The notes under the pieces: generated by a model
Told to the model about the DNA's origin: nothing
What the model saw: only the letters and a program-made list of their open reading frames with translations
Databases searched by the model: none
Translations under genes and position numbers: made by a program
Shown: piece by piece, positions 37,701 through 49,646 of the stretch
Layout: each line of letters begins with the position of its first letter
Position numbering within the stretch: the stretch's first letter is position 1
Source of the DNA: Larimichthys crocea
Taxonomy: Eukaryota > Chordata > Actinopteri > Sciaenidae
Direction: 5' to 3'
NCBI RefSeq assembly: GCF_000972845.2
Contig: NC_040032.1
Coordinates: 2,747,073-2,811,072, forward strand
DNA length: 64,000 nt

Positions 37701-39740
37701 GCCTCCGTAAATAAATAAAAAAAAGTTCATTCTCAGCTCTTTTTTTTTTCCATTATTTGGCAATCTCACTCCTCTTTGTTACTTTTTTTTCTTCACCATC
37801 TTTGCCTTTGTTGTCCAAACTCCAAGGTAGTTAATTTTTCACTGTCTTAATTTCTAACACATGATTAGATTTTTACTCTGTTGTGCACACATTATCGCTA
37901 CAATGGCTGATCAGCACAATATAGCGACTGAATGTATCACTGACCCCAGATGCAGCTTAAACTAATGTAGGTTTCGATGCACCAAGTCGAAGCATCAGCT
38001 TTCATTAATAGCAAATGCGTGTGTGCAGCTTTGCCTTGCAAACAGGCGGGTTGACTTTAGTGGCTGCTTGCTCTTGGAAAATACACCTTCACTGCAGATG
38101 CAGCGATGCAGCTAGAAACTCATTGAAAATACCGAAACACAACTATGTTTTTTTTTTTTTTTAATTCTAGTGAACGAGAAGTTGAACACTTGCTGTGGTG
38201 CAGACATGAATGTTTGATTGAAGTCTGTTGAGTCGCTTATTATTGCATTAGTGGTCCTGATTCCAATTGTAATCTGTATGATTCAACAACTTCAATATAA
38301 TCTTTGTCACTGTCACTCACGTTTTATTTTCATTTTACTTTTTGAGAAAGAAATTGTTAAATAAAACTAAAAATGCCACAATTTTTAGATTTAGAGTACT
38401 TGGTCAAGCGACAACCTCTGTGGCTGTGAAGCCAGTGTGGAAGTGCCAGAAAATGCAGTTCCTCAAACGGCTACTTGAGGCTGGCTACAGAACATCTGTA
38501 TAAGCCCCCATATTACAATGTCCAACGTTCACAGCAGAAATAAACATGTCTACAGCCTGGTACAAAAAACAGTTTGGGACATTTGTCTTCAACAACTGTA
38601 CTGAGGGTAAATTTTGAACGCACCTGTATAATTTCTATTAACGCTTAAAGTTATGCATAATTAGCAGTTTGCTGCTTTAGGTTGGTGCTGTTACAGGTGG
38701 CTTGTTTGACCACCCAGGCTTCATTCAACCTATCCAGTCCACTGATGATTCATATCTTTGCCCATTTGGATATTACCTGGGAGGCAGCAGAGAAACATGT
38801 GGGTGACCTCAAAGATATAATGTTTACGTTTATATTGTTCATCTTTGTCTTTTACTTCACCCTAGGCCTCATGAAGGAAATCCTAAAGATTTCGAGATGA
38901 ATCACATTTTTCGATGAATCCACAGCTGTGCCGTTTTCACTGACAACTATTTTATACTGATTTACAACATGCAGTAGTTTATAAGGATTTAACCTCATTG
39001 CACTGCTTCTGTTATTATCCACCCCTCGTCTCGTCGATAATCTAGAGGCAGCTGCTTGTTATTGTAAATTTAGCAGTAATGACCAGCTGGCTGTAAAAAT
39101 GACCGTCTGGCTGTAGATTATCCTACAACACAGTTACTTATCAACTACATTTAATTATAGATATTACAGGAAAAATCCTATATGTCGTTAAGGCTGTTTA
39201 GTGTTTGCCAGCAGGCGGGCCAGTTAAAGTAGATAGCAGCTGTGTTCATGTTTGCTGTTGAACTGGACTAGGTGTTGCAGGTTAATCAGTTTAGAGACAG
39301 TTGCAGAGTAAAAAATAGTAATATGTTTAACATGGTATATTATAGAGCATTGATGCATTTGATACCTTTAAATACAGATATATGCTGCTGTTTTTGTTGC
39401 TTTACGATATAGCAGACCCCTTTCCTGCCCAATTTCTGTTTAATCTTTATGTTCCTTGTCTTTCTTACCTATTCGTATCTTTTCCTCCTCCTTCTACCCT
39501 TTACCTAACCTTACAATTACTCCCATTCACCTCCTCTTTTCTCTAATGTGTTTCTTTTGTCTCCAGGAGGTTGACAGCTGCCAGCATTGTGGCGGTTCAG
39601 GCTGCGCTCCCTGCTCTCTGTGTCACGGTAGCAAGCTGTCCATGCTGGCGAACCGCTTCAATGAGTCCATCAGCGATCTGCGTTGCCAAGCCTGCTACCC
39701 CCATGGTCTGGAGAAGTGCCAGTCCTGCTCCAGCAAATAG
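30806..39740 (+). CDS. grxcr2: Glutaredoxin domain-containing cysteine-rich protein 2, five coding exons
   Basis: The joined exons are 30,806-30,862, 31,319-31,502, 32,895-33,004, 36,865-37,164 and 39,567-39,740, encoding 274 residues (human about 248). All introns are GT-AG and all phases agree (0, 1, 0, 0). Recognition rests on the start MEELQTKLNQ, the core VRFKLASSYSGRVLK (20-34) with YEDGQELDSPEEKYPHSF (37-54), GLIAQRINVYR in exon 3, DFGKIIIYTSNLRIIR (122-137), and a C-terminal cysteine-rich domain. That domain pairs CxxC units (C222/C225, C233/C236, C257/C260, C268/C271), which suggests zinc binding. In mammals GRXCR2 is needed for stereocilia structure and hearing. The family is related to GRXCR1 but has no complete glutaredoxin active site, and none is visible here. 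The unusual part is a Lys-Glu tract at 180-209 encoded by a purine microsatellite. Gene identity is firm; expression is not shown by sequence. Confidence 0.95.
31319..31502 (+). CDS. grxcr2: grxcr2 coding exon 2
   Basis: 184 nt following acceptor CTGCAG|GTGAGG and ending CAGG|GTGGGT. It carries the best-conserved N-terminal block, SSYSGRVLK through PHSF. Phase 1 at the 3' end; the split glycine codon is completed by exon 3. Confidence 0.93.
31503..32894 (+). other. grxcr2 intron 2 with (CA)n
   Basis: GT-AG intron of 1,392 bp. It contains a (CA)n microsatellite at 31,714-31,750 and otherwise AT-rich sequence. No further exon is seen. Confidence 0.85.
32895..33004 (+). CDS. grxcr2: grxcr2 coding exon 3
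   Basis: 110 nt between acceptor CACCCAG and donor ACA|GTAAGC. Encodes the PTGLIAQRINVYR block, followed by a variable Gln/Ala/Asp-rich segment. Confidence 0.9.
33520..33668 (-). mobile_element. SINE, head-proximal part
   Basis: The right end, read on the minus strand, is GTGGTGCAGTGGTTAGCACT, a tRNA-like head. It runs directly into GTGGGTTTTCTCCGGGTACT and then AAATTGCCCCTAGGTATGAA. CCATCCATCCATC lies at the left. Parts of the body between head and GTGGGTTTTC are missing, including a recognisable box B. Confidence 0.75.
34342..34678. repeat. Inverted repeat arm in grxcr2 intron 3 (left)
   Basis: Complementary to 36,029-36,368 at many landmarks: ATACTGCATGGGCC, TTGCATAACATAATTCTAAG, GGATTTAGTGGCATCTAG, CTAAGCTACT. 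This is a copy of a common fish interspersed repeat containing ATAGTTAAAGGACTTG. Confidence 0.8.
36029..36368. repeat. Inverted repeat arm in grxcr2 intron 3 (right)
   Basis: Reverse-complement partner of 34,342-34,678: AGTAGCTCAGAACAGACAAA, CTAGATGCCACTAAATTC, CTTAGAATTATGTTGCATAA, GGCCCATGCAGTAT. The loop between the arms is about 1.35 kb. Confidence 0.8.
36865..37164 (+). CDS. grxcr2: grxcr2 coding exon 4 with Lys-Glu tract
   Basis: 300 nt, phase 0 at both ends, acceptor TTTCAG|TCC and donor AAG|GTAATG. The first third is the conserved DFGKIIIYTSNLRIIR block. The rest is basic and low complexity, ending in a (GAG/AAG)n tract at 37,051-37,140 that encodes about 30 mostly alternating Lys and Glu residues. 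A nearer acceptor (CCTCAG at 36,865-36,870) would break the frame with exon 3. Confidence 0.9.
37051..37140 (+). repeat. Coding purine trinucleotide repeat (GAG/AAG)n
   Basis: All-purine run of GAG and AAG codons inside grxcr2 exon 4. It stays in frame throughout. The antisense reads as long Leu/Phe/Ser frames, which are artefacts. Confidence 0.9.
37165..39566 (+). other. grxcr2 intron 4
   Basis: GT-AG intron of 2,402 bp with pyrimidine-rich stretches and several T homopolymers (for example near 38,148-38,162). I see no exon or mobile element in it. Confidence 0.8.
39567..39740 (+). CDS. grxcr2: grxcr2 coding exon 5 (cysteine-rich terminus)
   Basis: 57 codons plus TAG after a strong acceptor (TTTTGTCTCCAG). 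Nine cysteines, mostly in CxxC spacing, flank the conserved SLCHGSKLSMLANRF block. Confidence 0.94.
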   Translation, partial: EVDSCQHCGGSGCAPCSLCHGSKLSMLANRFNESISDLRCQACYPHGLEKCQSCSSK

Positions 39741-41500
39741 CACTGTTTGGCTGACACCCATGTCTGGCAGAGAGTGAGTGAGTGAGTGAATGAGAGTGTG
39801 TAGCTGTGTGATCGAGTGTACGCCCGATGTGCTATGGGTTTGTCTCAGCCACAATATTGCTCTAATCCAAAATGTTCTTGGTGGGGTGTTTCGAAGCACT
39901 ACTAGGAAACATAAGCCATCATTGGAAAGGGGAATTGTGACTGTGCAGTGGGCACAAAATCATAAAATACAATTACTGTGTGCAGTGAACATGGCTCGCG
40001 ATAACACAAACGCATAATCACTTTTTTTGTTGTCACATTATTTTGCATCTGCACGCTTCTTCCTGATAAAACCGGGTTCCACGATTTATCATTTTAATTA
40101 AAAAGATGCAAACATTTAGCATTATTATTTTATCTACTGGGAGGGCTGTCCCGTTCCTATCTCCACTCTCTTTTCACCAGAAAGAATGAAGCCTTTGATA
40201 TCGCAACATGATGTACTGTATGAGGATAATTGATGCTTTGATTTTGTTTTCAAAACGGAGGGGGAATTGGACAGTGAGATAAAGAATCTGAGATGGACTG
40301 AAGTTACAAACTTCTACTTTTAAAGTCAAAAATCAAGATTTTGGGTGTCACTTTAAGACCTTTTTGTTATGGAAGAGTTTGGACAAGGCTCTATGACTTC
40401 GCCTCCACAATGCTGTTTTGGTCTGTTCTCCACCTGGCTTCATGCCCAAGTGTTTCTGGAGCAGAGCTTTTTGCACCACATTCAGAAAACCCGTACTAAG
40501 TCATCATCCTGTTGCACTTGTGCTCGCACTCTCACTCCCACAGCTTTGGCATTGGCCAAACAAGACGTAAACAAGAGTGAATGCTGGGAAATAAATTACA
40601 ATCACATTTAGAATAACATTTACCATCTGTAACATTCCTCTGTTCTATCTGGACCATTGGCTCCATGATACTAACTAGCTTGCCATTTGCAAATCACCTC
40701 ATCAGCCAACACCATAAAGCAACCAATGCCGGACCTACACCTTACAGCCAAACCACAGCTAGCCGGCCAATTAACCCAGCTTAACCTCCATTACAAGTAG
40801 CTAGTTGGCTGCCCCTGCAAGAAGGCACTCGTGTGTAAACATGTTTATTCTTTGGATTTTTAGTCCTCATCATTTGTGAGTGCTTTACATATGACTCCAT
40901 TTACAGTTATAGACAACTGAAAAAGTCCTGGAAGGACTCATTTTTCAAGTTATGTTCAACCACTGGTAATAAAAAGTGATTTAAAAAAAATAAAATTAAA
41001 GCCCTCAGATTTGGTCTTTTCCTTGATTTAAGTGGTCTTTAAGTGATCTTTTTTTTTTTATTATTCAATTAGGACTCTGCACAGCGTGTTTTATTTGGAA
41101 AATGACCGGATTCTCTATGCTGTATCTATGTCTGACTTCCTGCCAGCGTGATCTGCTCTGTGCTTATTCTCAGTGGAGCAGAGTGGGAAGCCGTTTCAGA
41201 AATATGCTGCGGTGCTTCAGGTAGAATTACAAGCATTGTCTAGAACAGCCATGATCCGCACCGCCGGAGTGTGTCACAGGCGTGCCTGGTGCAAGATGAG
41301 AGATGAGAGAGATGTTAATATAAGACAGGGATAAGAAGAAGAGGAGAAATAAATGACAATAATACTGTAGGCCTGCTCAGGAGGTTAAATGATGATTTTT
41401 TTTAAATGAATAATCTCATTCTCAGGTTATTGCCATTCCAACTTGTTTCAGCTTTATCCACATAGTTTTGGTATATGAATGAAATAAAAGACCTAATTCA
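39741..41500 (+). other. Presumed grxcr2 3'UTR and downstream DNA
   Basis: Candidate poly(A) signals AATAAA are at 40,590-40,595, 40,968-40,973 and 41,483-41,488. Sequence alone does not tell which is used. No coding signal. Confidence 0.4.
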
Positions 41501-42328
41501 TTTTCAGTGTCTTTTCTTTTATTGTGTCCAGTAACTGCTGTTTAAAAGTTTTTTTTTGTTATATTGATTTTTATATTGAATAGTAATACAGGCCTTTTTT
41601 ATCTAACAGCGACACCACCCCAAAATGTCCATTATGGCTGATACTGTACAATTACATGCAGCTGGCTACTCCATAGCTCTTGCTTCTTTGCTGAGCCTCA
41701 CATCACTCAAAAGTGTCACTATCCAACAAGTTTGATTTTTATGGCTGTAATCTGGACAAATCTAAATGTATCAGAGCTGCATCATAATTCTAAAAGCAAT
41801 GACCCACACAGTACAAGTGGTGTTTTTGTTACATCTTATATTTAATGTTAATTTAATATTTCAATGTTTGCAGATGGATGTAGGAGTTACCCGCTTTACT
41901 TTTCCAATACAATACAATAATATGCCCATATCTTCTAATATGCCTGCTCTGTAATCGGACATAAACTGCACTAGGATATTTTGCAGTAGCTGCTGAAATG
42001 GCATTTTTCACCACTATCCTTATACTGCAAGCCAGAGATGATCAATCAAAATCAGTGTTGAAAAACCACTGACCACATCTTCCAAGGCGCCAGTGGCCCA
42101 AAGCCATGCTGAAACAGGTATCCTAGACCATTACAACCTGCCATACCTATCTCACTGCTGGCATTCCCATTATTTTTATCTTATTATTTTAGATAACCTC
42201 ACACTAAGTTAAAGAGCAGACTATATGGCTTGTCAGCAAACTGGCCAGAAGCCCCATCACCATTCAAATGTCTGTTATTTCGGGGAAAGAGGGGAGGAAT
42301 TTGAATCTCCAGTCTGCCTCTTATCCAT

Positions 42329-42380
<52 letters not shown>

Positions 42381-44136
42381 GGTCTTCTTAAAATCTGCTG
42401 GAGTTAAAACTGAGCTTTTTAACTGTGTCATTTCAGCTCCCATTCTCACTCAGTATTACACAGGGGAGTCAAAGTGGTGGAAAATCACAGGACTGTTTTT
42501 GGCCTCCTTCATCCCACAGGAGCTAAAGTGATAAGGGAGCTGGTAAAAACACACACATGTCACACTAAATACCGTGAGCTCAGAAAAGGAGAATTTAGAC
42601 AAATATAGAGATATAACTGCTGGAGCATGACGATCACGCACTTTGTAGTTGTATAATGATATCTGTGCGCACACCTGTTTCTATATTTAGGCCAGGAGCA
42701 GAAAAGTAGATTCACTAAAGAAACGAGACAGACAGCATCTGCACATTGATTATACTTCCCAAACTTTATTAGTTTGAACAGCTTTTAACACACCAGGCAA
42801 ACGCCCAACATGAATGCAAAGTACATGGAGGCACCAAATTGTTTCCATCCTCCTGATGTCATAAAATCAGAAAAAAGATACAAACCTAATTCTTAAAATG
42901 CATAGAATGAAAGAGAGGAAGATAACATGTATAAAATACTAGGAGATTAAATGTAAAGGGAGGAAAATCCCCAACCCCAAAATTACAGATATGTCAAACC
43001 CACAAGAAAACCAGTGACATCACGAATTTGGACAATATGTCAACAAATAAAAACATCTGAAATTCAATGAATAACATAAGATTTGTAGGAGTAGGATTTT
43101 AAGAAGGGGAGGTTTACAAGATGGGCTTAATATCAAAATCCTTACTGAGACTGTTGGAGCGTTGAGAAAATAAATCTAGGAGCTTTCATGTTGAAGAAGC
43201 CATTTTCCATAATCCACACCTCTTTCTGGCCTCTTGACCTCCTCAGATATTTTATCTCAGTGCACTTATAGAATGAAAAATGGCTTTTTGATGAAACGTT
43301 CATCCTGTTCTGTCAAACAAAGTTCACAAGCTAACCCAGAGAGTCTGTATCATTTCCTTTATTTTCCATACAACACCTAAGAAATGTACCTGGTAAAACT
43401 CATCAATAAATGTGACTTTGTGGAACCAAAAATGTTTTGACAGTGATCTGAAACACAAAGCTCCTAATCTGCCTCCTTCACTGTTCGATGCAATACAACT
43501 AAAATCTTGCAGGCTTTTAGTGATAAATTCATTAACTTGACTTTTGTTTACTGTACTGCGGCAGGTGGACACAAACTCCCGCTATATCTGCTATTCTAGT
43601 GATATACTGTGGAACATTACATAAAATGGTCATCTATTTGAGATTTCCATTATCAAATAATGCCCTGTTTAATCACAGCAGCTAGCAAACAACGCCTTAT
43701 GAATATAGAGGGAAACACTTTCCCTGGTGGCAGCATCATCATTTATGATGCTTCAGAGATATATCTGCAATCGTCCTACAGCCCATTTGTAATATACGAC
43801 ACAGGAAGCAGACTGGGTGCAGACTGTGTACATTAATCATAAACTCTCATGCAAGAATATCTTGCACAGTGTAGGAAAGTGAACTGCATTTAATCTGCAA
43901 ACAACTATCTTTGTTTTGTTACTACTGATCTTTCTGTCCTCTTCTCTGTGTTCAGATTTTCTTTTTTTTCTTTCTTTTCAACACATTATAATGGATGAAT
44001 CTCACATAATTTAGCCTATAACTCGCCATTTGGTCTTAATTTTGGTTTACAGTCCATTAAATCTGCCCAGAGACTGAGCGACCACTTTACAGGATTGCCA
44101 TGCCCAGGTAGTAACAGTTTTCACAGCACGTATTCA
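41501..44136. other. Gene-free DNA with (CT)n
   Basis: A pure CT run lies at 42,332-42,376. Otherwise AT-rich, with no supported exon, RNA gene or complete mobile element. Confidence 0.45.
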
Positions 44137-44305
44137 CTCGGATCAGCAGGGTGGTGTAGTGATTAGAGAAACTGTCCTTGGGTGGTGTAAGCCTTCATCT
44201 CAGCAAGCTTCAACTCTGCTGAAGCATCATTTGGCAAAACACTGAACCCCCCACCAGTTCCTGTTAGGGCATCCTGACCTCTGACTCTCACATTTATTCC
44301 TCGAA
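44137..44305 (+). mobile_element. SINE-like fragment with tRNA-type head
   Basis: GGGTGGTGTAGTGATTAGAG looks like a box A head, followed by a body with CTTCAACTCTGCTGAAG and GGCAAAACACTGAACCCCCC, a motif pair common in fish SINEs. No intact box B is visible. It belongs to a different family from 12,930-13,117. Confidence 0.6.
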
Positions 44306-45554
44306 AACTCACACCCCCCACACATTTTTTCATCATCATGTGAACGGTTATGAAATAAATTATTCTAAACATGTATATCATTCATATGCATGAATCACTC
44401 ATGAGGCTGGTGCAGTAATATAGTATTTTTAGTAGTGTAGTGTATCAAGTGATCTTTAATTGTATTTTTGTCGCAAATAATTTTTTTTGCCTCACATATT
44501 GTGAAATTAAGTGTATAAACTATTTATTTTAGTAGAATGTTCAGTACTTTATTATTATTTATTTTTAATAAATTATTTTTAAGAAGAAGAAGAAAAGGCA
44601 GATTTACTTTTTTGATCCCTTAGTAGAGAAATTCTCTTGTCACTTAAGTCTTATAGATATAAGCGTGAACTATATGGCTAACAGTGTATGCTCCATACTG
44701 TGGTCGATGCTGAACTTGAACCAGCCAAGCCAAGTCCTTATAAGCTAGCGATTACTGTGGTTACAGTACAACTATCATTTATTAGCGTCTTCTTGGCTGG
44801 ACAGCAGCAAAGCAGGCTAACCCTTTAAACACAAAAGTCTGTCCATGACATACCGAGTGAGTGATGGCGCTACGCATTTGAGTGCTGGAGTTTCCCCACT
44901 GGCAGTTGCATTTTTTAATTTAATATAGGATACATGTGTGTATTTTTCCTCTGATTTTACATGTAAAATGTAAAACATGTAAAAAAAACAAAACAAAACT
45001 AATTTTACACAGATTTTTTATTTATTCATTATTTTTAATGTTGACCATCATGCAATGTCAGGAGTACAAGGAAAGCCCTGTCTCTTCCACAGGGGTGTTG
45101 GGTTTCCTGCCTTGTGGTATAATTTTACATGATGCATTATGAATGTTAAGGTCACACCTTGTATGAGTAAATGACACTACACTATCGAATATCACTGTCT
45201 TTGTACAACATTGATACTTGGACATCATGTGTCCTGATGTAATTCAAGCAATGCTTAACACCTACCTGGTCACTCACTCATGTTAAGTTAAGGCTTGAAA
45301 ATGAAATTATACAGCAATTCCATTAAGTAATTCCGTAATTCGTTATCACAGCGTGCTGGGGCTACTGCTGTCAAGAGAAGCCTATAGGGAGACACCCAGA
45401 ATACTAAGAGCATTCTTAGTCTGTAGTGTCTAAGAGACACTAAAACTGTGACAAATCTTTCAAATTACCTCCCTGCATTCCAGCTCCAAGTTTGCAGAAG
45501 CCTCTAATGAATCTATCCATACCCATTCTGCACACCTGCTTACACTGACAGAAG

Positions 45555-45612
<58 letters not shown>

Positions 45613-46293
45613 CAGGAAGTTAGAGAACAAATTAAAGTATCCCCATCACTTTTCAACCACACTCATAGATAGCTCCTTTAACTGAATCTAATCCCCACTC
45701 TGGGAGCTGACTGGCAAAGTCTGCGTTCATTTGCATGATGGAAGAAAAAAAAAAAAAAAACTATACCACGACGAGACACAGAGAATGTAATAATGCAATC
45801 TATGGTGATGGTAAAAACTATTGGTTTAGCACTGTGATGTCCGGAATTGCAAATGATTGGTTTTCTACTTTCAAAAGCTGTGCATGCAATAATGCTACCA
45901 TACCGCAGTATTAAAATTTTAATAGTGTGGTCTCATTTCTCAGGAAGTTGCTGTCATAAATAAAAACTATTTTCTGTCAGGAGGCTGGACCAAAGGTGGA
46001 AGTGGTGTGATGTTGTTGTAGGGAGAAGGTTTGGCATAATTTTGACACGAGTAGCTGTTGACATCTTGTCAGTCAGTATTCATTTCTTAACCTTAACATG
46101 GTCACATTTATCAGACAGTAACAATCTGAAATGTCCTCACTTTGTTTCAAGGCCTTGTTGTCCAACTACACCACTCACCAGGATCATCACATTTATTTCT
46201 GACTTGTATTTCTAAATCACTCCTGCTTTAAAAGCCTGGTCAAGCCTTCACTCCTGGGCCAGATTATCCTGTTCTTGTACAGTTGGTAAGATG
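44306..46293. other. Gene-free DNA with (GA)n
   Basis: A pure GA run at about 45,558-45,610 and an A homopolymer near 45,747-45,761. No coding signal. Confidence 0.45.
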
Positions 46294-46298
46294 CTGTG

Positions 46299-46758
46299 TG
46301 TTATGGGATTTTTTAAAAAGAAAAACCCTTGAATAAAGAAGACTGGATTCAAAGTATCAAAGTTTAAGTTGAATTTATTATTATTGTACAAGAAGGAGCA
46401 TTTAACAGTGCAACACACAAAAAGGGGTTACAGAGAAAAGGCTCCCCGAGGAGCTCTGACAGTTCTCATACTTTTTAAAAAAAAGGGCTGTCTCTGACAC
46501 CTCCCCACTGATACAGTTAATATCATAACGTTCTTTTTTGGTTTTCTGCTCAGTAGAGTATTATGTTTCATATCCAAATGATACTTCCCTAACCTGTCTC
46601 TTTTGTCCTTGTACTATTTTTAGAATTATCTCTCCCTGCCAGCCTCGGTAAACACAGGACAAATAAGGGAAGTAGACGAGACATGTAAAAAACAGGACAC
46701 ACACTCTCTATATGAGTTAAAACATCTGAACCCCAGTATAATCCCATTTTTTATAACA
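46299..46758 (-). mobile_element. Solo LTR, 460 bp (family copy C)
   Basis: On the minus strand it starts TGTTATAAAAAATGGG and ends CCCATAACA. The 5-bp duplication CTGTG flanks it at 46,294-46,298 and 46,759-46,763. The U5 side is clearly homologous to copies A and B; the U3 side matches at both ends (CTGCCAG, AGTTAAAACATCT) but is more diverged and shorter in the middle. No internal region remains. It ends 66 bp before the palindromic element begins. Confidence 0.9.
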
Positions 46759-46817
46759 CTGTGGCTTAAATTTTTGTACCTTTTGCACTTCTAGTGATTT
46801 AACTGTGTTACTCCCAT

Positions 46818-46824
46818 GTGCTTC
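46818..46824. repeat. Target site duplication GTGCTTC (left)
   Basis: GTGCTTC directly precedes the element end CAACCC. The identical heptamer follows the other end at 52,268-52,274. Confidence 0.85.
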
Positions 46825-47994
46825 CAACCCGTTCTCATTCCCAACGCGTAAAATACCGACGCTTTGTCACGCCCCTTGGCGTCTGATACCGACGTAAAAG
46901 GTACCCTTCCGCGTCTGTATGAAACGCTCTGGGTTGTCCATTGACTCCAGTATAATCCGTTTGCACTGGTAAGAGACGCTCAGAGCAGAGCTCCAGCCGT
47001 CCATTCACTCCAATAATAACCCGACCACAGCGATACATGACGCTGCAAGCTACAATCTGATTGGACAACCGAGGACCCTCTGCCCGGAAGTGTTTTTCTC
47101 ACTATGTTAAGGATTTCTTTTATTGATATCATCAACGTTTCTCAGCACAAACACGCCAAAGTGTCACTGATAATTCAACAATAAGATAGCTTCATGTTGT
47201 GGCCCTCAGTATGTTTTTTTTTCTCCTTCTAGCCTGAGAAATAAACTTTTATTCCTATGTTTTGGATAGCGGAAAGGCCTACACTACCCAGAATGCTCGA
47301 CCACTGACGATTTGCGAGCTACAATCTGATTGGACAACCGAGGACCCTCTGCCCGGAAGTGTTTTTCTCGTGTTGTTAAAGATTTCTTTTAATAATATCA
47401 TCAACGTTTCTCAGCACAAACACTGTGTGTGTCACCATTGATATTATGACTGATAAAATAAAAAGTTAATCACTTCTCTGTTTAATGTGCTTTTTATAAT
47501 GTCTGTTTTTAGACAGAGCTTGTTATCAACAGACCTTTTGAGAAGGAAAAATGAAATTTCCTGTGTGCAGTTTGCGCTGGAGCTGTACTGTGTATATATT
47601 CATATACAGTAACAATTTTATTCATGGAAAGCTTTCTGGGCTGCTCAAAGGATCACAAAAGCACCATGCAGCACACTCACCATGTGAGTTTTGTTCAGTG
47701 TTTTGTCGAAGAAATCATCAAAGTCGAATTGACATATTTGATAGGGTGTGTTTTATTAAAAAGCATGCCGTCACACTGGTAAATTGACAGTCACAGAACA
47801 TATCTGAGCCACCTCAAGCTGACCCCAAGGTCAAGGCCATATCCCCTGATAACTCATCAACGCTTTGAGATAGGGGCCTGAAATCTGCACCTGCGCATTG
47901 GGACAGCATGGTCGACCACGGTGCCGAGTTTCGTACCCGTGGCCCCTTGGGAAGGGTCAGAGGTCAGCCGTTCTGTACTTAACGAGGCCTAGTA
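46825..47994. repeat. Left arm of the palindromic element
   Basis: Contains the terminal block (46,825-47,050), two copies of the ACAATCTGATTGGACAACCG motif 269 bp apart (47,052 and 47,321), and an inner block to GAGGCCTAGTAGTAG. The GATTGG/CGGAAGTG motifs are the complements of CCAAT and ETS sites in the right-arm tandem array. Confidence 0.85.
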
Positions 47995-49646
47995 GTAGTA
48001 TTTGATTTGATTTGACTAATTTGGATTAAAATGAAATTGTATAAAGCATGACATGAATATAGAAGATATTTCAACCTAGACATTCTTATAAGTCACAACC
48101 TAACTTATCCTTTTAACCTATATTGTGTGTGTGTGTTGTTGTTGTTGTTATTGTTGTTTTCTTTTCCTGACAGTGGCAAAGTGTGGGATGACACATGGGA
48201 ACCTGCGCAAGCTTATCTGTAAAACAGCCCACCACAGGTTGCAGAGTTGGCACCACAAGTTCCCAGTTCAAAGTTCAACATGTTGAAATTCACAATAGAA
48301 ATAAAGTTAAAGTTCATCATAAAAGTTCAGAATAAAATATTGAATACACATTTCAGTCAGTGTCAGTCTCTGTTTCACTCTATAACTGGCTTAAGTACAT
48401 AAAACATCTATGAATCCAATAGATCAATAATATCTCACGTAATGTGTTCACAGCTCTCGATATCTCACTATTGTGGTCTACTTCTCATTACACACATACA
48501 CACACACACGGAAAAAAAATAATAGAATCAAAATAGGACAATTAAATATTTGGCTGTGTAAGTACACAGTATAAGTAGGGTAGTAAAATATCAGTTTAGG
48601 AAGTCTATTGATATATATTGATCTATACTCAAATTTCAGACCCCTGCCTTAAAGCATTGATAAGTTAATCCCAAAAAGGTAGGTAGTAGGCCTCATTGAG
48701 TACAGAACGGCTGACCTCTGACCCTTCCCAAGGGGCCACGGGTACGAAACTCGGCACAGTGATTGTGGCCCACGTCCTGATACGCATACTCAAATTTCAG
48801 CCCCCTGCCTCAAAGCTTTGATGAGTTATCAGGAGATAGTGACCGGAAAAGAAGAGGGTCAGATTTGGGGGACTCACTAAAAAAACATGTCTTTTTGGCC
48901 GCCGCGCAGCAGCCTTTGACCCCAGGGGCCCCAGATTTGGAACAGAGGATCCCCCAGGGGCCCTGAATAATGAACCGGTGAAAAAAAACCCACAAGTCCA
49001 GTAGAATTTTTTTTGCCCCGTCTGGATTCCTGAGCATTGGGGTCCTGTCAGAATCATGCAGTCTTATACCCTCTGACCTGCGTGGAGGTTTTGGAGGACA
49101 TGTGTTTCTACAAGTCGCACGGGTCTGAAATTTTAGTATGTTGTTCAGGGGCATGAGACGAGCGGATAGATGTTGGTCTGGTCCACGTCGGCCCAGTACT
49201 TTTCGATGGGCGGGGCCGAGAAAGGACGCCGTTACACGAATCTGCGCCCTCGCTGCTGCCACAAAAATGCACCGAACTGCATGAAACTCACTGTGCTATT
49301 CTAAATGGAGGTCTGGGTCAGGCTCCCAAAGTCCCAACTCTGTAGACCTTCTAGAAAGCTAACTAGCTCTACAGTGATGGGATTGTGACAGGACCAAAAA
49401 ATCCCAGCAGAAGGCTCCACGGCGTACGACATAGTCAAATTTCAGCCTCCTACCTCAAAGCATTGTCAATTTATTCCCAAAAAGGTGTCCAGAACGGGTG
49501 AACTCTGACCTTTCCAAAGGGGGTACGGGGGTGAAAATAGGGGCCCTGATCAGACCCTGCGTCCTGATACACATACTCAGATTTCAGCCTCCTGCCTCAA
49601 AGCGCTGATGAGTTATTCACAAACCAAACAGGTGTTTTTAAGCCTG
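47995..49646. other. Central spacer of the palindromic element
   Basis: The spacer contains diverged copies of a module of about 60-150 bp found in both arms: ACTCAAATTTCAG, CCCTGCCTCAAAGC (with variants) and GATGAGTTAT. They lie near 48,628, 48,788, 49,435 and 49,568, in addition to 49,757 in the right arm and its inverse near 47,860. Another shared phrase is ACAGAACGGCTGACCTCTGA. A 150-codon frame at 48,810-49,262 (minus) has no recognisable domain and is overlapped by another frame, so I do not call it a gene. Confidence 0.65.

Noticed and set aside
47551..47787. 78-codon frame repeated identically at 49,857-50,093 on the other strand
   Set aside because: This is the inverted-arm copy of the palindromic element. 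Its identity reflects the palindrome, not a conserved protein; no domain is recognised.
48810..49262. 150-codon minus-strand frame in the palindromic element's spacer
   Set aside because: It overlaps another long frame, has no recognisable transposase motif, and consists partly of the repeated non-coding modules.
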